64,000 nucleotides of DNA from Chloroflexota bacterium (GTDB lineage: Bacteria > Chloroflexota > Anaerolineae > Anaerolineales > Villigracilaceae). The translations under genes were made by a program, and so were the position numbers. The notes under the pieces are model-generated. The model had not been told where the DNA came from, ran no database searches, and worked only from the letters and a program-made list of their open reading frames with translations. Positions 41,880 to 50,502 of this stretch are shown here, piece after piece (positions within the stretch are counted from its first letter, which is position 1; every line of letters starts with the position of its first letter). Location: assembly GCA_016195815.1 (NCBI GenBank), contig JACPYX010000008.1:62001-126000 (forward strand), written 5' to 3'.

Positions 41880-43286
41880 ATGTCTAATCCCAATCCCGAT
41901 TTTGTAAACTTCCTGCACGCGCATCCCTCTTATCCCACCACGCATATTATTGACGATCTGCGCGCCACCGAATATGCGCGCCTCGATGTGGGCGGGCATA
42001 TTTACTTCGATTACACCGGCGGCGGACTTTACGCCGAAACCCAGGTGCGCCGCCATCACAAGTTGTTGAGCGAACATGTTTTTGGCAACCCGCATTCATC
42101 CAATCCATCATCCATCGCGGCCACGCAGCTCGTCGAACATGCGCGCGAATATGTGCTTAAGTTTTTCAATGCCAACCCCGCCGAATACGATGTGATCTTC
42201 ACGGGCAACGCCAGCGGCGCATTGAAACTGGTCGGCGAGTCTTATCCGTTTGCCAAGGGCGGGCATTATTTGTTGACTTTTGATAATCACAATTCGGTCA
42301 ATGGGATTCGGGAATTCGCGCACGCCCGCGGCGCAGAGGTGACTTATATTCCGGTCGTCCTGCCAGATATGCGCGTCGACGCTTCATCCCTCGACGGATA
42401 TTTTGCGCGCGCTCAAAAAGGCGGAGCCAACCTGTTTGCTTATCCTGCCCAATCGAACTTCTCATCAGTGCAGCATCCGCTCGACTGGATCGAAAAAGCC
42501 CACGCCGCGGGCTGGGACGTTTTACTCGACGCGGCCGCTTTTGCCCCGACCAATCAGCTTGACCTTTCAAAATTCAAGCCCGATTATGTGCCGCTTTCGT
42601 TTTATAAAATGTTTGGCTATCCAACCGGTATCGGTGCGTTGATCGCCCGCAGGGAAGCGCTGGCGAAATTGCATCGTCCGTGGTTCGCGGGCGGGACGAT
42701 CACCGTCGTATCTGTGCAGGGCGATAAATTTTATATGGCCGATGGTCACACCGCGTTTGAAGACGGCACGCCCGATTATCTTAATATCCCGGCCGTCGAG
42801 ATCGGACTCAAACATATTGAGTCAATTGGCTACGACGTGATCCATGAACGCGTGATTAGCCTCACCGGCTGGCTGTTGGATAATTTGACTCAAATGAAGC
42901 ACAGCACGAGCGGACCTCTGGTTCGCATTTATGGGCCGACCAACACCGAAGCGCGCGGCGGCGCGGTGACGGTCAACTTCTTCGATAAAGACGGCAAGGC
43001 CATTGACCATCGTTTTATAGAAAGCGAAGCCAACAAAGTCAACATCTCCCTGCGGACAGGCTGTTTCTGCAATCCCGGCGCGGGCGAGATCGCACTCGGA
43101 CTCTCACGCGTCGAGTTGGATGTGTGCTTCTCGCAACCCGGTCATGAACAGCGTTTGAGCGTTGATGACTTTCGTTTATGTATCAACGGCAAGTCCAGCG
43201 GTGCGGTGAGAATCTCCGTTGGCATGGTGACGAATTTCAATGATGTGCAGGCATTCTTGAGTTTTGCGAGAGGGTTGTTGAGTTGA
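41880..43286 (+). CDS. Class V aminotransferase fold protein (cysteine desulfurase/MOCOS-like)
   Basis: The 468-residue PLP protein is related to cysteine desulfurases and molybdenum cofactor sulfurases. DYTGGGLYAETQVRRHHKLL opens the fold, VLLDAAAFAPTNQLDLS carries the conserved Asp, LSFYKMFGYPTGIGALIAR carries the PLP lysine, and LRTGCFCNPGAGE contains the loop cysteine typical of MOCOS-type enzymes. It could supply persulfide sulfur to a cofactor. A mobA gene exists at 62.4 kb, but linkage is not shown. The start MSNPNPDFVNFL follows CAGGAG. The DinB gene follows 67 bases later. Confidence 0.85.
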   Translation: MSNPNPDFVNFLHAHPSYPTTHIIDDLRATEYARLDVGGHIYFDYTGGGLYAETQVRRHHKLLSEHVFGNPHSSNPSSIAATQLVEHAREYVLKFFNANPAEYDVIFTGNASGALKLVGESYPFAKGGHYLLTFDNHNSVNGIREFAHARGAEVTYIPVVLPDMRVDASSLDGYFARAQKGGANLFAYPAQSNFSSVQHPLDWIEKAHAAGWDVLLDAAAFAPTNQLDLSKFKPDYVPLSFYKMFGYPTGIGALIARREALAKLHRPWFAGGTITVVSVQGDKFYMADGHTAFEDGTPDYLNIPAVEIGLKHIESIGYDVIHERVISLTGWLLDNLTQMKHSTSGPLVRIYGPTNTEARGGAVTVNFFDKDGKAIDHRFIESEANKVNISLRTGCFCNPGAGEIALGLSRVELDVCFSQPGHEQRLSVDDFRLCINGKSSGAVRISVGMVTNFNDVQAFLSFARGLLS

Positions 43287-43353
43287 ACGGATAAACCCGC
43301 TCCAACATCAAACCCGGCATGACAACTTTTATCTGTCTCCAAGGAATCCCGCC

Positions 43354-43854
43354 ATGAACATTCAAGATATTCTTCTCATTTACGAATACAACTACTGGGC
43401 AAACAAACGCATCCTTGCTCAATGCAAAAATGTGACGCACGAACAATTTACTGCCCCGGCGGAATTTCCATACGGCGGTTTGCGCGGGACGATCGTCCAC
43501 ATTCTCGACGCCGAGTTCGGCTGGCGGATGTTCTTTAAAAACAATGATTGGTCCGCGCCGGAGTTGAAAGAAATAGAATTTCCAACGTTCGCTTTAGTCC
43601 AGGAACGTGCGGACAAGGAAGAAAAAGAAATGCGCGCCTATCTCGCCGTGTTACGCGATGAAGACATGAATGCCCACAAGCATTATCGAACAGAAAAAGG
43701 CGGGCCGCGTGACCGTATCTTGTGGCATTGTCTTTTGCATTTGGTCAATCACGGGACTCAGCATCGCAGTGAAGCTGCGGCGCTACTGACGCGTTTCGGC
43801 CAATCGCCGGGCGATTTGGATTTCACTATGTTTTTGAATGGATACAAACCATGA
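43354..43854 (+). CDS. DinB family protein
   Basis: The 166-residue four-helix bundle protein is of the DinB/YfiT superfamily. Metal-binding His candidates are in RGTIVHILDAEFGW and LLHLVNHGTQHRSEAAALL (His-X3-His-type pair). Many members are thiol-dependent S-transferases using bacillithiol or mycothiol, and others have no known activity. This is noteworthy only as a possible user of a low-molecular-weight thiol. CAAGGAATC precedes the ATG. Confidence 0.88.
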   Translation: MNIQDILLIYEYNYWANKRILAQCKNVTHEQFTAPAEFPYGGLRGTIVHILDAEFGWRMFFKNNDWSAPELKEIEFPTFALVQERADKEEKEMRAYLAVLRDEDMNAHKHYRTEKGGPRDRILWHCLLHLVNHGTQHRSEAAALLTRFGQSPGDLDFTMFLNGYKP

Positions 43855-44176
43855 ACCCCATAAATGGGCGAACCCGCGCAAATATAAAACCCGGCGCTGT
43901 CTGCGGGGAAAGAATCGCGCTGCGGCAGAACCGCAACGGGGGCATCTGAATTTACGTCCGCAAGGCAAAGCGTATTCTCAAAAGAGAAATAGTCTGTCGG
44001 ACGACGCCAAGCATCTCCCCATTTTAACTCTCATTTTCTAATAATATAAATAAGGTAAAATCTGGCGGGTTTAGAGGCAGGCACCTGGCCAATCTTAACA
44101 AATATTACTGCCACGTGAAATGAAATTTGTTATAAAATATTTTTTATCCATCATCTCGGAGGCCTTCCATGGGACG
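43855..44176. other. Intergenic region upstream of the ccm operon
   Basis: The first part (to about 43968) on the minus strand reads as a zinc-ribbon-like fragment with CPRCGS whose second Cys pair is lost. It overlaps the end of the DinB gene and looks decayed. From about 44020 the DNA becomes AT-rich, with TATAAA boxes at 44045 and 44131 that may serve the ccm operon, but no -35 is convincing. TCGGAGG precedes ccmE. Confidence 0.45.
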
Positions 44177-44177
44177 T

Positions 44178-44648
44178 ATGAAATTCATCATCGGCGGTTT
44201 GCTTATTCTTGGAGCAGTTGTTTATTTGATCGTATCCTCCACACAGGCCAATGCCGAATATTTTATGACGGTTAACGAACTCAATGCCAAAGGCGCCAGC
44301 GTTGTGGGCAAGAATCTGCGCGTCTCAGGCGCGGTGGTTGGCAATACCATTCAATACGATCCGGGCACATTGACATTGACCTTCGAAGTCGCCCACGTCA
44401 CAGGCGACAACAACGAAGTGGAAGCGCAGGGCGGGCTGGCCGCAGTCCTGCAAGCCGCGGTCGCAGACCCGAACCGGGCACGCATCAAAGTGGTTTACGT
44501 TGGTCCCAAGCCTGATCTCCTTAAGAACGAAGCCCAGGCCATCATGACCGGCCAGCTGGGTGCGGACGGCGTTTTCCATGCCGATGAACTCCTGCTCAAA
44601 TGTCCGACCAAATATCAGGAAGCCGCGCCGCAACAGACGAGTAAATAA
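44178..44648 (+). CDS. ccmE: Cytochrome c maturation protein CcmE, CxxxY type
   Basis: The protein has about 156 residues, with one N-terminal membrane anchor (KFIIGGLLILGAVVYLIVSS) and an extracytoplasmic OB-fold domain. CcmE is the haem chaperone that takes haem from CcmC/D and passes it to CcmF. In classical CcmE a His in HXXXY binds haem covalently; here the motif is KCPTKY, so a Cys replaces it (CXXXY). That variant is known from some archaea and sulfate reducers. Start MKFIIGG at 44178 or the in-frame ATG at 44169 are both close to CGGAGG. It is the first gene of the operon. Confidence 0.92.
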   Translation: MKFIIGGLLILGAVVYLIVSSTQANAEYFMTVNELNAKGASVVGKNLRVSGAVVGNTIQYDPGTLTLTFEVAHVTGDNNEVEAQGGLAAVLQAAVADPNRARIKVVYVGPKPDLLKNEAQAIMTGQLGADGVFHADELLLKCPTKYQEAAPQQTSK

Positions 44649-44704
44649 TTTTCAAAATCTGATAGCCTTTTATGCCTGTCAGGTCTTCCAACGGGAGAAC
44701 TTTT

Positions 44705-46768
44705 ATGTTCGCTGAAATCGGTTATGGAATTTTGGCAATTACGTTCGTCATTGCACTCTATAGTGTTGGCGCGGCCATCTATGGCGATAGAAAGAAATCA
44801 TCCGCCATTGTTGAGTCTGCGCGCCGGGCCATGTTGTTGACGTGGCCGCTTATCTCGCTTTCCGCGGGGACTCTGATCTATCTGCTCATTACGAATCACT
44901 TTGAAGTTTCTTTCGTCTACGAAGTGACCAGCCGCAGCATGCCGACCTATCTTAAGGTGACCGCCTGGTGGGGCGGGCAGGCCGGTTCCCTGGTCTTCTG
45001 GTCCTGGCTTATGTCGGCCTTTGCTTCGCTGGTCACCCTCCGCAAATGGGACCGCGACCGCGAGTTCCTGCCATGGGTGATTGTCATTACATCTATTACG
45101 ACGGCCTTCTTCCTGGGGCTGGTTATTTTCTATGCAAACCCGTTCACGCGTTTCTGGCAGAGCCTTGACGGAAAAATCGTTACGAGTATGTTTGCCCCCC
45201 TCAACGCGATCGCCTTCTTTCCCCAAGATGGGCGCGGTCTGAATCCCTTACTCCGCCACCCGGGCATGATCATTCACCCGCCGCTGCTGTATCTCGGCTT
45301 TGTATCATTCGTGATTCCTTACGCGTTCGCAATGGCCGCCCTGATCACTGGCCGCACCGATGACCGCTGGATTCGACTCACCCGCCGCTGGACATTATGG
45401 GCCTGGTTGTTCCTGTCGCTCGGCCTCGTCGTCGGCGGCCGCTGGGCTTACGACGTTCTCGGCTGGGGCGGATACTGGGGCTGGGACCCGGTGGAAATCG
45501 CGGCCTTCATGCCCTGGCTGACGGGCACCGCCTTCCTGCATTCCGTGATGATCCAAGAGAAGCGCGGACTGCTCAAGCACTGGAATATGATCCTGATCAT
45601 TCTGACTTATGCACTGGTACTCTTCGGCACTTTCCTGACCCGTTCCGGAGTGCTCTCCTCGGTGCATGCCTTTGCCCAAAGCGCGATCGGCCCAGCCTTC
45701 TTCGTCTTTATTGGCGCTACCTTCATTACATCCATCGCGCTGGTGATCTATCGCTGGCCCGAACTGCGCAGCGAAACCGAGATGAAATCCATGCTCTCGC
45801 GCGAAGCGCTCTTTCTGCTCAACAACCTGTTGTTCATGAGCATCCTGGTGGTGAGTTTCTGGGGCGTGATCTTCCCGCTCATCTCTGAACTGACGACCGG
45901 ACAAAAAATCACAGTCGGCCCGCCATTTTATGAACGCGCCACCGGTCCGCTCTTTGCTGGTTTGATGTTCCTGATGGGCATCGCGCCGCTTTCGGCCTGG
46001 GGCAATTCCACCATCTTTACGCTTGGGCGCGCCCTGTGGAAGTCTGCTGTGGCCGCCCTGCTTATCGCGGTGTTCTTATTCTTCACTGCCACAAAAAATA
46101 TACTTGCGTTGGTTGGGTTCTTCCTCATTGCATTCGTGCTGCTCGTAACGCTGGTCGAATTCTGGCGCACCGCGCGCGCGCGCCAGAAAACGCAAAATGA
46201 AAACTTCTTCGCCGCGCTCTTGAATCTGATCGGACGCAACCGCCGCCGTCACGGCGGTTACATCATCCACCTCAGTATGATGTTAATGGCAATCGGTATT
46301 CTAGGCATAGAAGTCTTTCAGGTTCAGACGCAGGGTACGATTGCAGTTGGACAATCGCTTTCCCTGTCCGGCTACTCTATCCAGTTTAAGAGTCTGGCTT
46401 CATGGGACGACACCCCCAAGGGCGTCAATTACACCCGCGCGGTGGTGGACATCTACAAAGACGGCACATTCCTCGGCCAATTGGCGCCCCGCAAAGACTA
46501 TTACTTTGACTCTCAACAGAACATGACCATTCCGGGCGTGCGCTCAACACTCAAAGATGACGTTTACGTTCTGCTGGTGGACTGGCAACCCGCTTCGGCC
46601 AACGGCGCAACCTTCAAGGTCTTTGTCAACCCATTGGTCAACTGGCTGTGGATCGGCACGATCGTGTTCCTCTTTGGTATTTTGATCGCCGCCTGGCCTG
46701 AGCGCGAAGCAGACTATGCCCTGGCGCATTCAAAGAACAAGGCGTATGAACCAAGTTCCGCTGATTAG
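44705..46768 (+). CDS. ccmF: Cytochrome c haem lyase subunit CcmF
   Basis: The protein has 687 residues and about 14-15 membrane helices. It contains the tryptophan-rich haem-handling signature WGGYWGWDPVEIAAFMPWL and the WWGGQAGSLVFWSW region, both conserved in CcmF/CcsA haem-handling proteins. It receives haem from holo-CcmE and, with CcmH, joins it to CXXCH cysteines of apocytochrome outside the membrane. LLNNLLFMSILVVSFWG and an extracytoplasmic C-terminal domain (about residues 545-650) fit the family. AACGGGAGAAC sets the start at 44705, after a 56-base gap from ccmE. Confidence 0.96.
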   Translation: MFAEIGYGILAITFVIALYSVGAAIYGDRKKSSAIVESARRAMLLTWPLISLSAGTLIYLLITNHFEVSFVYEVTSRSMPTYLKVTAWWGGQAGSLVFWSWLMSAFASLVTLRKWDRDREFLPWVIVITSITTAFFLGLVIFYANPFTRFWQSLDGKIVTSMFAPLNAIAFFPQDGRGLNPLLRHPGMIIHPPLLYLGFVSFVIPYAFAMAALITGRTDDRWIRLTRRWTLWAWLFLSLGLVVGGRWAYDVLGWGGYWGWDPVEIAAFMPWLTGTAFLHSVMIQEKRGLLKHWNMILIILTYALVLFGTFLTRSGVLSSVHAFAQSAIGPAFFVFIGATFITSIALVIYRWPELRSETEMKSMLSREALFLLNNLLFMSILVVSFWGVIFPLISELTTGQKITVGPPFYERATGPLFAGLMFLMGIAPLSAWGNSTIFTLGRALWKSAVAALLIAVFLFFTATKNILALVGFFLIAFVLLVTLVEFWRTARARQKTQNENFFAALLNLIGRNRRRHGGYIIHLSMMLMAIGILGIEVFQVQTQGTIAVGQSLSLSGYSIQFKSLASWDDTPKGVNYTRAVVDIYKDGTFLGQLAPRKDYYFDSQQNMTIPGVRSTLKDDVYVLLVDWQPASANGATFKVFVNPLVNWLWIGTIVFLFGILIAAWPEREADYALAHSKNKAYEPSSAD

Positions 46769-46785
46769 CCAATGATGGTATGCGC

Positions 46786-46849
46786 CGTCCCGCAGGTTTG
46801 TCGGGTGTTTATTTCGAAGATAGATTTAATTATGACAGCCTGCGGGACG
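46786..46849. repeat. Inverted repeat between ccmF and ccmH
   Basis: CGTCCCGCAGG (46786-46796) and its exact complement CCTGCGGGACG (46839-46849) enclose 42 AT-rich bases. The element could form a large hairpin in the ccm mRNA. Confidence 0.7.
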
Positions 46850-46911
46850 TTCTGCGTCAGGTAATGGCAGGCGCAGAGAACACAACGGAACACGGAATGT
46901 GGAGCCATGAA

Positions 46912-47403
46912 ATGAAAAACCAATTGCGAGTTATGCTTTATACTTTGACCATTGCTCTTATCCTCGCGGCGCTTTGGGTTGTCAAAGCCTCTGCCCAGAA
47001 TCCCACCCCCACAGACGATGAAGTCAACCGCATCGCACACCAGTTATATTGCCCCGTCTGTGAGAACACGCCGCTTGATTTCTGCCCGACCGAGGCCTGC
47101 CGTCAATGGCGCGACCTGATCCGCCAGCAGCTCTCACAAGGCTGGACAGAGGATCAGATCAAACAATATTTTGCCGAGCAATACGGAGCGCGCGTATTGG
47201 CCGAGCCGCCCCGCACAGGACTCAATTGGCTGGTTTATATTTTGCCGCCTGTCATCATTTTGGCTGGAGCTTTCCTGCTTTTCCGCATGTTGCGGGCGTG
47301 GACAAAACCCCCGGCCGCCTCCTCCGCTGCCGGGTCCGCGAAAGAAGCGGCGCAGGATGATTACGTCGCGCGTCTCGAAGAAGAATTGAAGAAGAGAAAA
47401 TAA
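46912..47403 (+). CDS. ccmH: Cytochrome c maturation protein CcmH
   Basis: The 163-residue protein has an N-terminal signal or anchor (MLYTLTIALILAALWVVKASA), an extracytoplasmic three-helix domain with the redox motif LYCPVCENTPLDFC, and a C-terminal membrane helix (LVYILPPVIILAGAFLLF). CcmH keeps apocytochrome cysteines reduced for haem attachment. An additional pair, CPTEAC, follows the usual CPVC. Start MKNQLRVML at 46912 is chosen because GGAG lies at the right distance. An ATG at 46897 is possible. Confidence 0.93.
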   Translation: MKNQLRVMLYTLTIALILAALWVVKASAQNPTPTDDEVNRIAHQLYCPVCENTPLDFCPTEACRQWRDLIRQQLSQGWTEDQIKQYFAEQYGARVLAEPPRTGLNWLVYILPPVIILAGAFLLFRMLRAWTKPPAASSAAGSAKEAAQDDYVARLEEELKKRK

Positions 47404-47454
47404 TCCTGTGGGGTGGCTTTCTAAAAGTGTGCCTCGCATTTTCAGGGAGAATGG

Positions 47455-48030
47455 ATGACTGAAAATACAAATACACCTCCGCGCCGCGGCATCCCGCTCC
47501 GGACACAGATCGTTATTTGGATACTGCTGATCGGGCTGCTTGCCATCATTGCCATCGAACTTAATCGCTCACAGCGAGGCACCGTCCAGCCTGGCGAAGC
47601 GATTCGGGATTTCACATTGCCGTTGTACAGCGGTTATGAGTATGAAGGCCAAAATGAAATAAGACTTTCGGACTTGCGCGGCAAAGTGGTCTTCATCAAC
47701 TTTTGGGCCTCGTGGTGCAAACCCTGCGAGCAGGAAGCACCCGAACTGGTGAAAGCCTGGGAGTATTACAAGCCCGGCGGGCAGGTGGTTTTCCTTGGCG
47801 TGGATTATGTGGATACCGAGCCTGCCGCCCGTATTTACATGAAGAAATTCAAGATCACCTATCCCAACGGCCCTGACCTCGGCACGCGCCTGGCGCAATT
47901 GTTCCGCATCAAGGGCGTGCCTGAGACTTACTTCATTGACCAGAACGGCGCACTGCAATACGTACAGATCGGCCCGTTCACTTCGCTGCAACAAATCCAA
48001 TCCATCATCGAACCGATGTTGAAGAAGTAG
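47455..48030 (+). CDS. TlpA/ResA/CcmG-like thiol-disulfide oxidoreductase
   Basis: The 191-residue membrane-anchored thioredoxin-fold protein has one N-terminal helix (IVIWILLIGLLAIIAIELN) and an extracytoplasmic domain with FINFWASWCKPCEQEAPELV, a WCXXC active site, then GVDYVDTEP and RIKGVPETYFIDQNG with the cis-proline. In the ccm operon it takes the CcmG role: reducing the CXXCH cysteines or CcmH during cytochrome c maturation. CAGGGAGA precedes the ATG. It is followed by the CcmI-like gene after eight bases. Confidence 0.94.
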   Translation: MTENTNTPPRRGIPLRTQIVIWILLIGLLAIIAIELNRSQRGTVQPGEAIRDFTLPLYSGYEYEGQNEIRLSDLRGKVVFINFWASWCKPCEQEAPELVKAWEYYKPGGQVVFLGVDYVDTEPAARIYMKKFKITYPNGPDLGTRLAQLFRIKGVPETYFIDQNGALQYVQIGPFTSLQQIQSIIEPMLKK

Positions 48031-48038
48031 GAGCAGAC

Positions 48039-48548
48039 ATGGATATCGGTGCAATACTTTTACTTCTTGCTTTGCTTTTGGGGATCGGCTTATATCTGGC
48101 CGCGCCGTTGATGAACAACCGCGCTCGCCGCGGCCGGGAAGAGTCGCAGGAAACATCCTCTTTGATGGCTGAACGCGACCGCGTCGTCAACTCGCTGCAG
48201 GAACTTGATTTCGATTTCAAACTCGGAAAGATCCCCGAGGAAGATTATCCGATCCAACGCGCTGAACTCCTGCAAAAAGGCGCCGGCATTTTAAAGAAAC
48301 TCGATGCGCTCACACCCACTTCTCCATTCGGACCTGATGCCGAAGCGCGTCTCGAGAAAGCGGCCGCCCATAACCCCGACTCGGCGCCGGCAAAAGACGA
48401 GCCGCTCAGCGATGACAAGATCGAATCGATGCTGGCTGCGCGGCGAAAAACGCGCGCTTCAAAATCTGCCGGGTTCTGTCCGCGATGCGGCAAGCCTGTT
48501 CAAATCAGCGACCAATTCTGCCCTGCCTGTGGAAAAGGGTTGCAATAG
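48039..48548 (+). CDS. CcmI-like membrane protein with C-terminal zinc ribbon
   Basis: The 169-residue protein has an N-terminal membrane helix (AILLLLALLLGIGLYLAAPL), then a charged cytosolic helical segment, RDRVVNSLQELDFDFKLGKI, that resembles the N-terminal part of CcmI. It ends in a zinc ribbon, CPRCGKPVQISDQFCPACGK (two CXXC pairs). CcmI proteins chaperone apocytochromes, but this one lacks a TPR domain. The role in cytochrome assembly is inferred from location. It starts eight bases after the TlpA-like gene. Confidence 0.75.
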   Translation: MDIGAILLLLALLLGIGLYLAAPLMNNRARRGREESQETSSLMAERDRVVNSLQELDFDFKLGKIPEEDYPIQRAELLQKGAGILKKLDALTPTSPFGPDAEARLEKAAAHNPDSAPAKDEPLSDDKIESMLAARRKTRASKSAGFCPRCGKPVQISDQFCPACGKGLQ

Positions 48549-48559
48549 ATTTTAGGAAA

Positions 48560-48590
48560 AAGACTTCAGGCTTTGAAAACCTGAAGTCTT
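48560..48590 (+). terminator. Hairpin inside the ccm operon
   Basis: AAGACTTCAGG and its exact complement CCTGAAGTCTT enclose nine bases (perfect 11-bp stem). No T-run follows (AAGCCCGC), so it more likely acts as an mRNA stability or partial attenuation element before the cytochrome gene. Confidence 0.5.
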
Positions 48591-48609
48591 AAGCCCGCTT
48601 GAGGAATTC

Positions 48610-50457
48610 ATGAAACTTCGTTACGCAATCATCTTCATCCTTGCACTCGCGGCCATTACATTGAACGCCTGCACTCTCGCCTCTGACGTCACACCGCCGC
48701 CCGATTATGTCGCGCCTACCCCGATGCCCACGCTTGGCCCTTTGTTTCCTGCCAGCGCGCCGAGCATCGAAAACGGCGCGCAGATTTACGCGGCAAAATG
48801 TGCGGCTTGTCACGGTGATACAGGCCTGGGCGACGGCCCGGACGGCAAACAACTGTCTGTTAGAGTCCCCGCGCTCGGCCTGGCTGAAAGCGCGCAATCT
48901 GCATCGCCCGCGCAATGGTTCAAAGTTGTCTCGCAGGGAAATATTGAACGCTTCATGCCGCCCTTTATCAGCTTAACCGATCAGCAACGCTGGGATGTGG
49001 TTTCGTATGCAATGTCCCTGCACATCACACCAGACCAAATCGCGCGGGGCAAATCGTTATTCGAAGCCAATTGCCCCGATTGCCAGGGCAAATTCACAAA
49101 CCAGGAAAAAATGGCCTCATTATCCGAGGCCGATCTCTTTCGCATCATCAAGAAGGGCAATGCTGATGTTGCCGCGTTTGGAGCCAACTTTACGGATGAA
49201 GAAACCTGGGCCGTGGCCGCTTATCTGCGAACGCTGACATTCGCTCCGCCCGCTGCGCCCACGCCTGCTGCCGTTTCAACGGAAACACCCGCGGCTGGTA
49301 GCGAAACTACCGAGGCGGCGACCGCCACATCGTCTGTATTGACCGCACAGGGAACCCCAGTCTCCAGCACTGGAAGCATTAATGGCATCGTCCAGATCGC
49401 CAGCGGAAGCCTGCCCGCAAATCTGACAATCACCCTGCGCGGCTTCGATCATGCCCAGGACCAAACCACCGGCCCGCAGGAGGTCTTAACCCTGACTGGG
49501 ACCGCCGCGGCAGACGGCACATTTGTGTTCGAGAACGTGGCATTACCTGTCAATCGCATCTACGTCGCCGAAGTCAGTTACGCGGGTGTTCAATATCAAT
49601 CGGGCCTGACGGCTGTCAAATCAGGCGACACAAAAATCAGCCTGCCCGCCATAAAACTGTATGAAGCAACCCAGGACTTCAGTTTATTGAGCGTGGAGCA
49701 AGTGCACCTTTACAGCGATTTTTCCACACAAGGTACAGTTCAATTCTTTGAGATCTATTCCTTCTCGAACAACAGCGACAAAGCTGTGATCATATCAACC
49801 GACGGCTCGACTGTTCCCTTCATCAAACTGCCGGATGGCGCGCAGAGCCCGGGTTATCAAGCCGGACAGAACAGCGCCCCATTTGTCTCCGCAGGCAAGG
49901 GCATCGCGGTTGTGCCAAGCGACACGCCCTACTCGATCATCGGATTCTTTAGCCTGCCTTATGATAAGAAGGTGGAGGTCAATCAACCATTCGCCATTGA
50001 CGCCGTATCGGTGCTTCTGCTTGTTCCAGAAGGAATGAAAGTGAACAGCACGCAATTGACCAATTTGGGGGTTCAAACCATCCAAAATAATAATTTTTTG
50101 GAGTTATCTGCCAAAAGCATAAAGGCTGGCGATACACTAACCTTTACCGTCAGCGGCTCGCCAAAGACCGGCGCAAATGCAGTAACGAACGCGGCGGCGA
50201 CCCCAAACCCACAACAAGGATTGTTGATCGGTGCGGGTGCGCTCGGTCTGGCTTTGATTGTGGCCGGTACATGGCTGTATCTGCGAAGCCGCAAGCGCGG
50301 CAAAGATGACGACGAGGAAGAGGAATTCGCGTCGGTGGATGATGTAATGGATGCCATGCTGGCCCTCGACGATCTGCGCCGCGCCGGGAAAATATCGGAG
50401 GAAGTTTATCAAACGCGGCGTGATGAGTTAAAAGAGATTCTCAAGGAACTGGCATAA
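48610..50457 (+). CDS. Cytochrome c lipoprotein with a degenerate second haem motif
   Basis: The 615-residue exported protein begins with a signal peptide ending LNAC (Cys21, lipobox). Domain 1 carries haem motif CAACH (residues 64-68) and a likely Met ligand in RFMPPF. Domain 2 (about 145-212) has CPDCQ (155-159) in the same place, so the haem-ligand His is Gln and c-type haem is probably not bound normally. A carboxypeptidase-regulatory-like beta domain (about 250-350) follows, then another beta domain, a membrane helix (GLLIGAGALGLALIVAGTWLY) and a short cytosolic helical tail. It may be an electron carrier or a client/assembly factor. It is encoded between ccmI-like and ccmA. Confidence 0.85.
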   Translation: MKLRYAIIFILALAAITLNACTLASDVTPPPDYVAPTPMPTLGPLFPASAPSIENGAQIYAAKCAACHGDTGLGDGPDGKQLSVRVPALGLAESAQSASPAQWFKVVSQGNIERFMPPFISLTDQQRWDVVSYAMSLHITPDQIARGKSLFEANCPDCQGKFTNQEKMASLSEADLFRIIKKGNADVAAFGANFTDEETWAVAAYLRTLTFAPPAAPTPAAVSTETPAAGSETTEAATATSSVLTAQGTPVSSTGSINGIVQIASGSLPANLTITLRGFDHAQDQTTGPQEVLTLTGTAAADGTFVFENVALPVNRIYVAEVSYAGVQYQSGLTAVKSGDTKISLPAIKLYEATQDFSLLSVEQVHLYSDFSTQGTVQFFEIYSFSNNSDKAVIISTDGSTVPFIKLPDGAQSPGYQAGQNSAPFVSAGKGIAVVPSDTPYSIIGFFSLPYDKKVEVNQPFAIDAVSVLLLVPEGMKVNSTQLTNLGVQTIQNNNFLELSAKSIKAGDTLTFTVSGSPKTGANAVTNAAATPNPQQGLLIGAGALGLALIVAGTWLYLRSRKRGKDDDEEEEFASVDDVMDAMLALDDLRRAGKISEEVYQTRRDELKEILKELA

Positions 50458-50502
50458 AAGTAAGGACACAGCGACACTGTTCTCTTACTACACAAAATAA
50501 AC

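Noticed and set aside
48560-48590. True terminator splitting the ccm operon in two
   Set aside because: The stem is perfect but no T-run follows, and the downstream genes are functionally part of the same operon.
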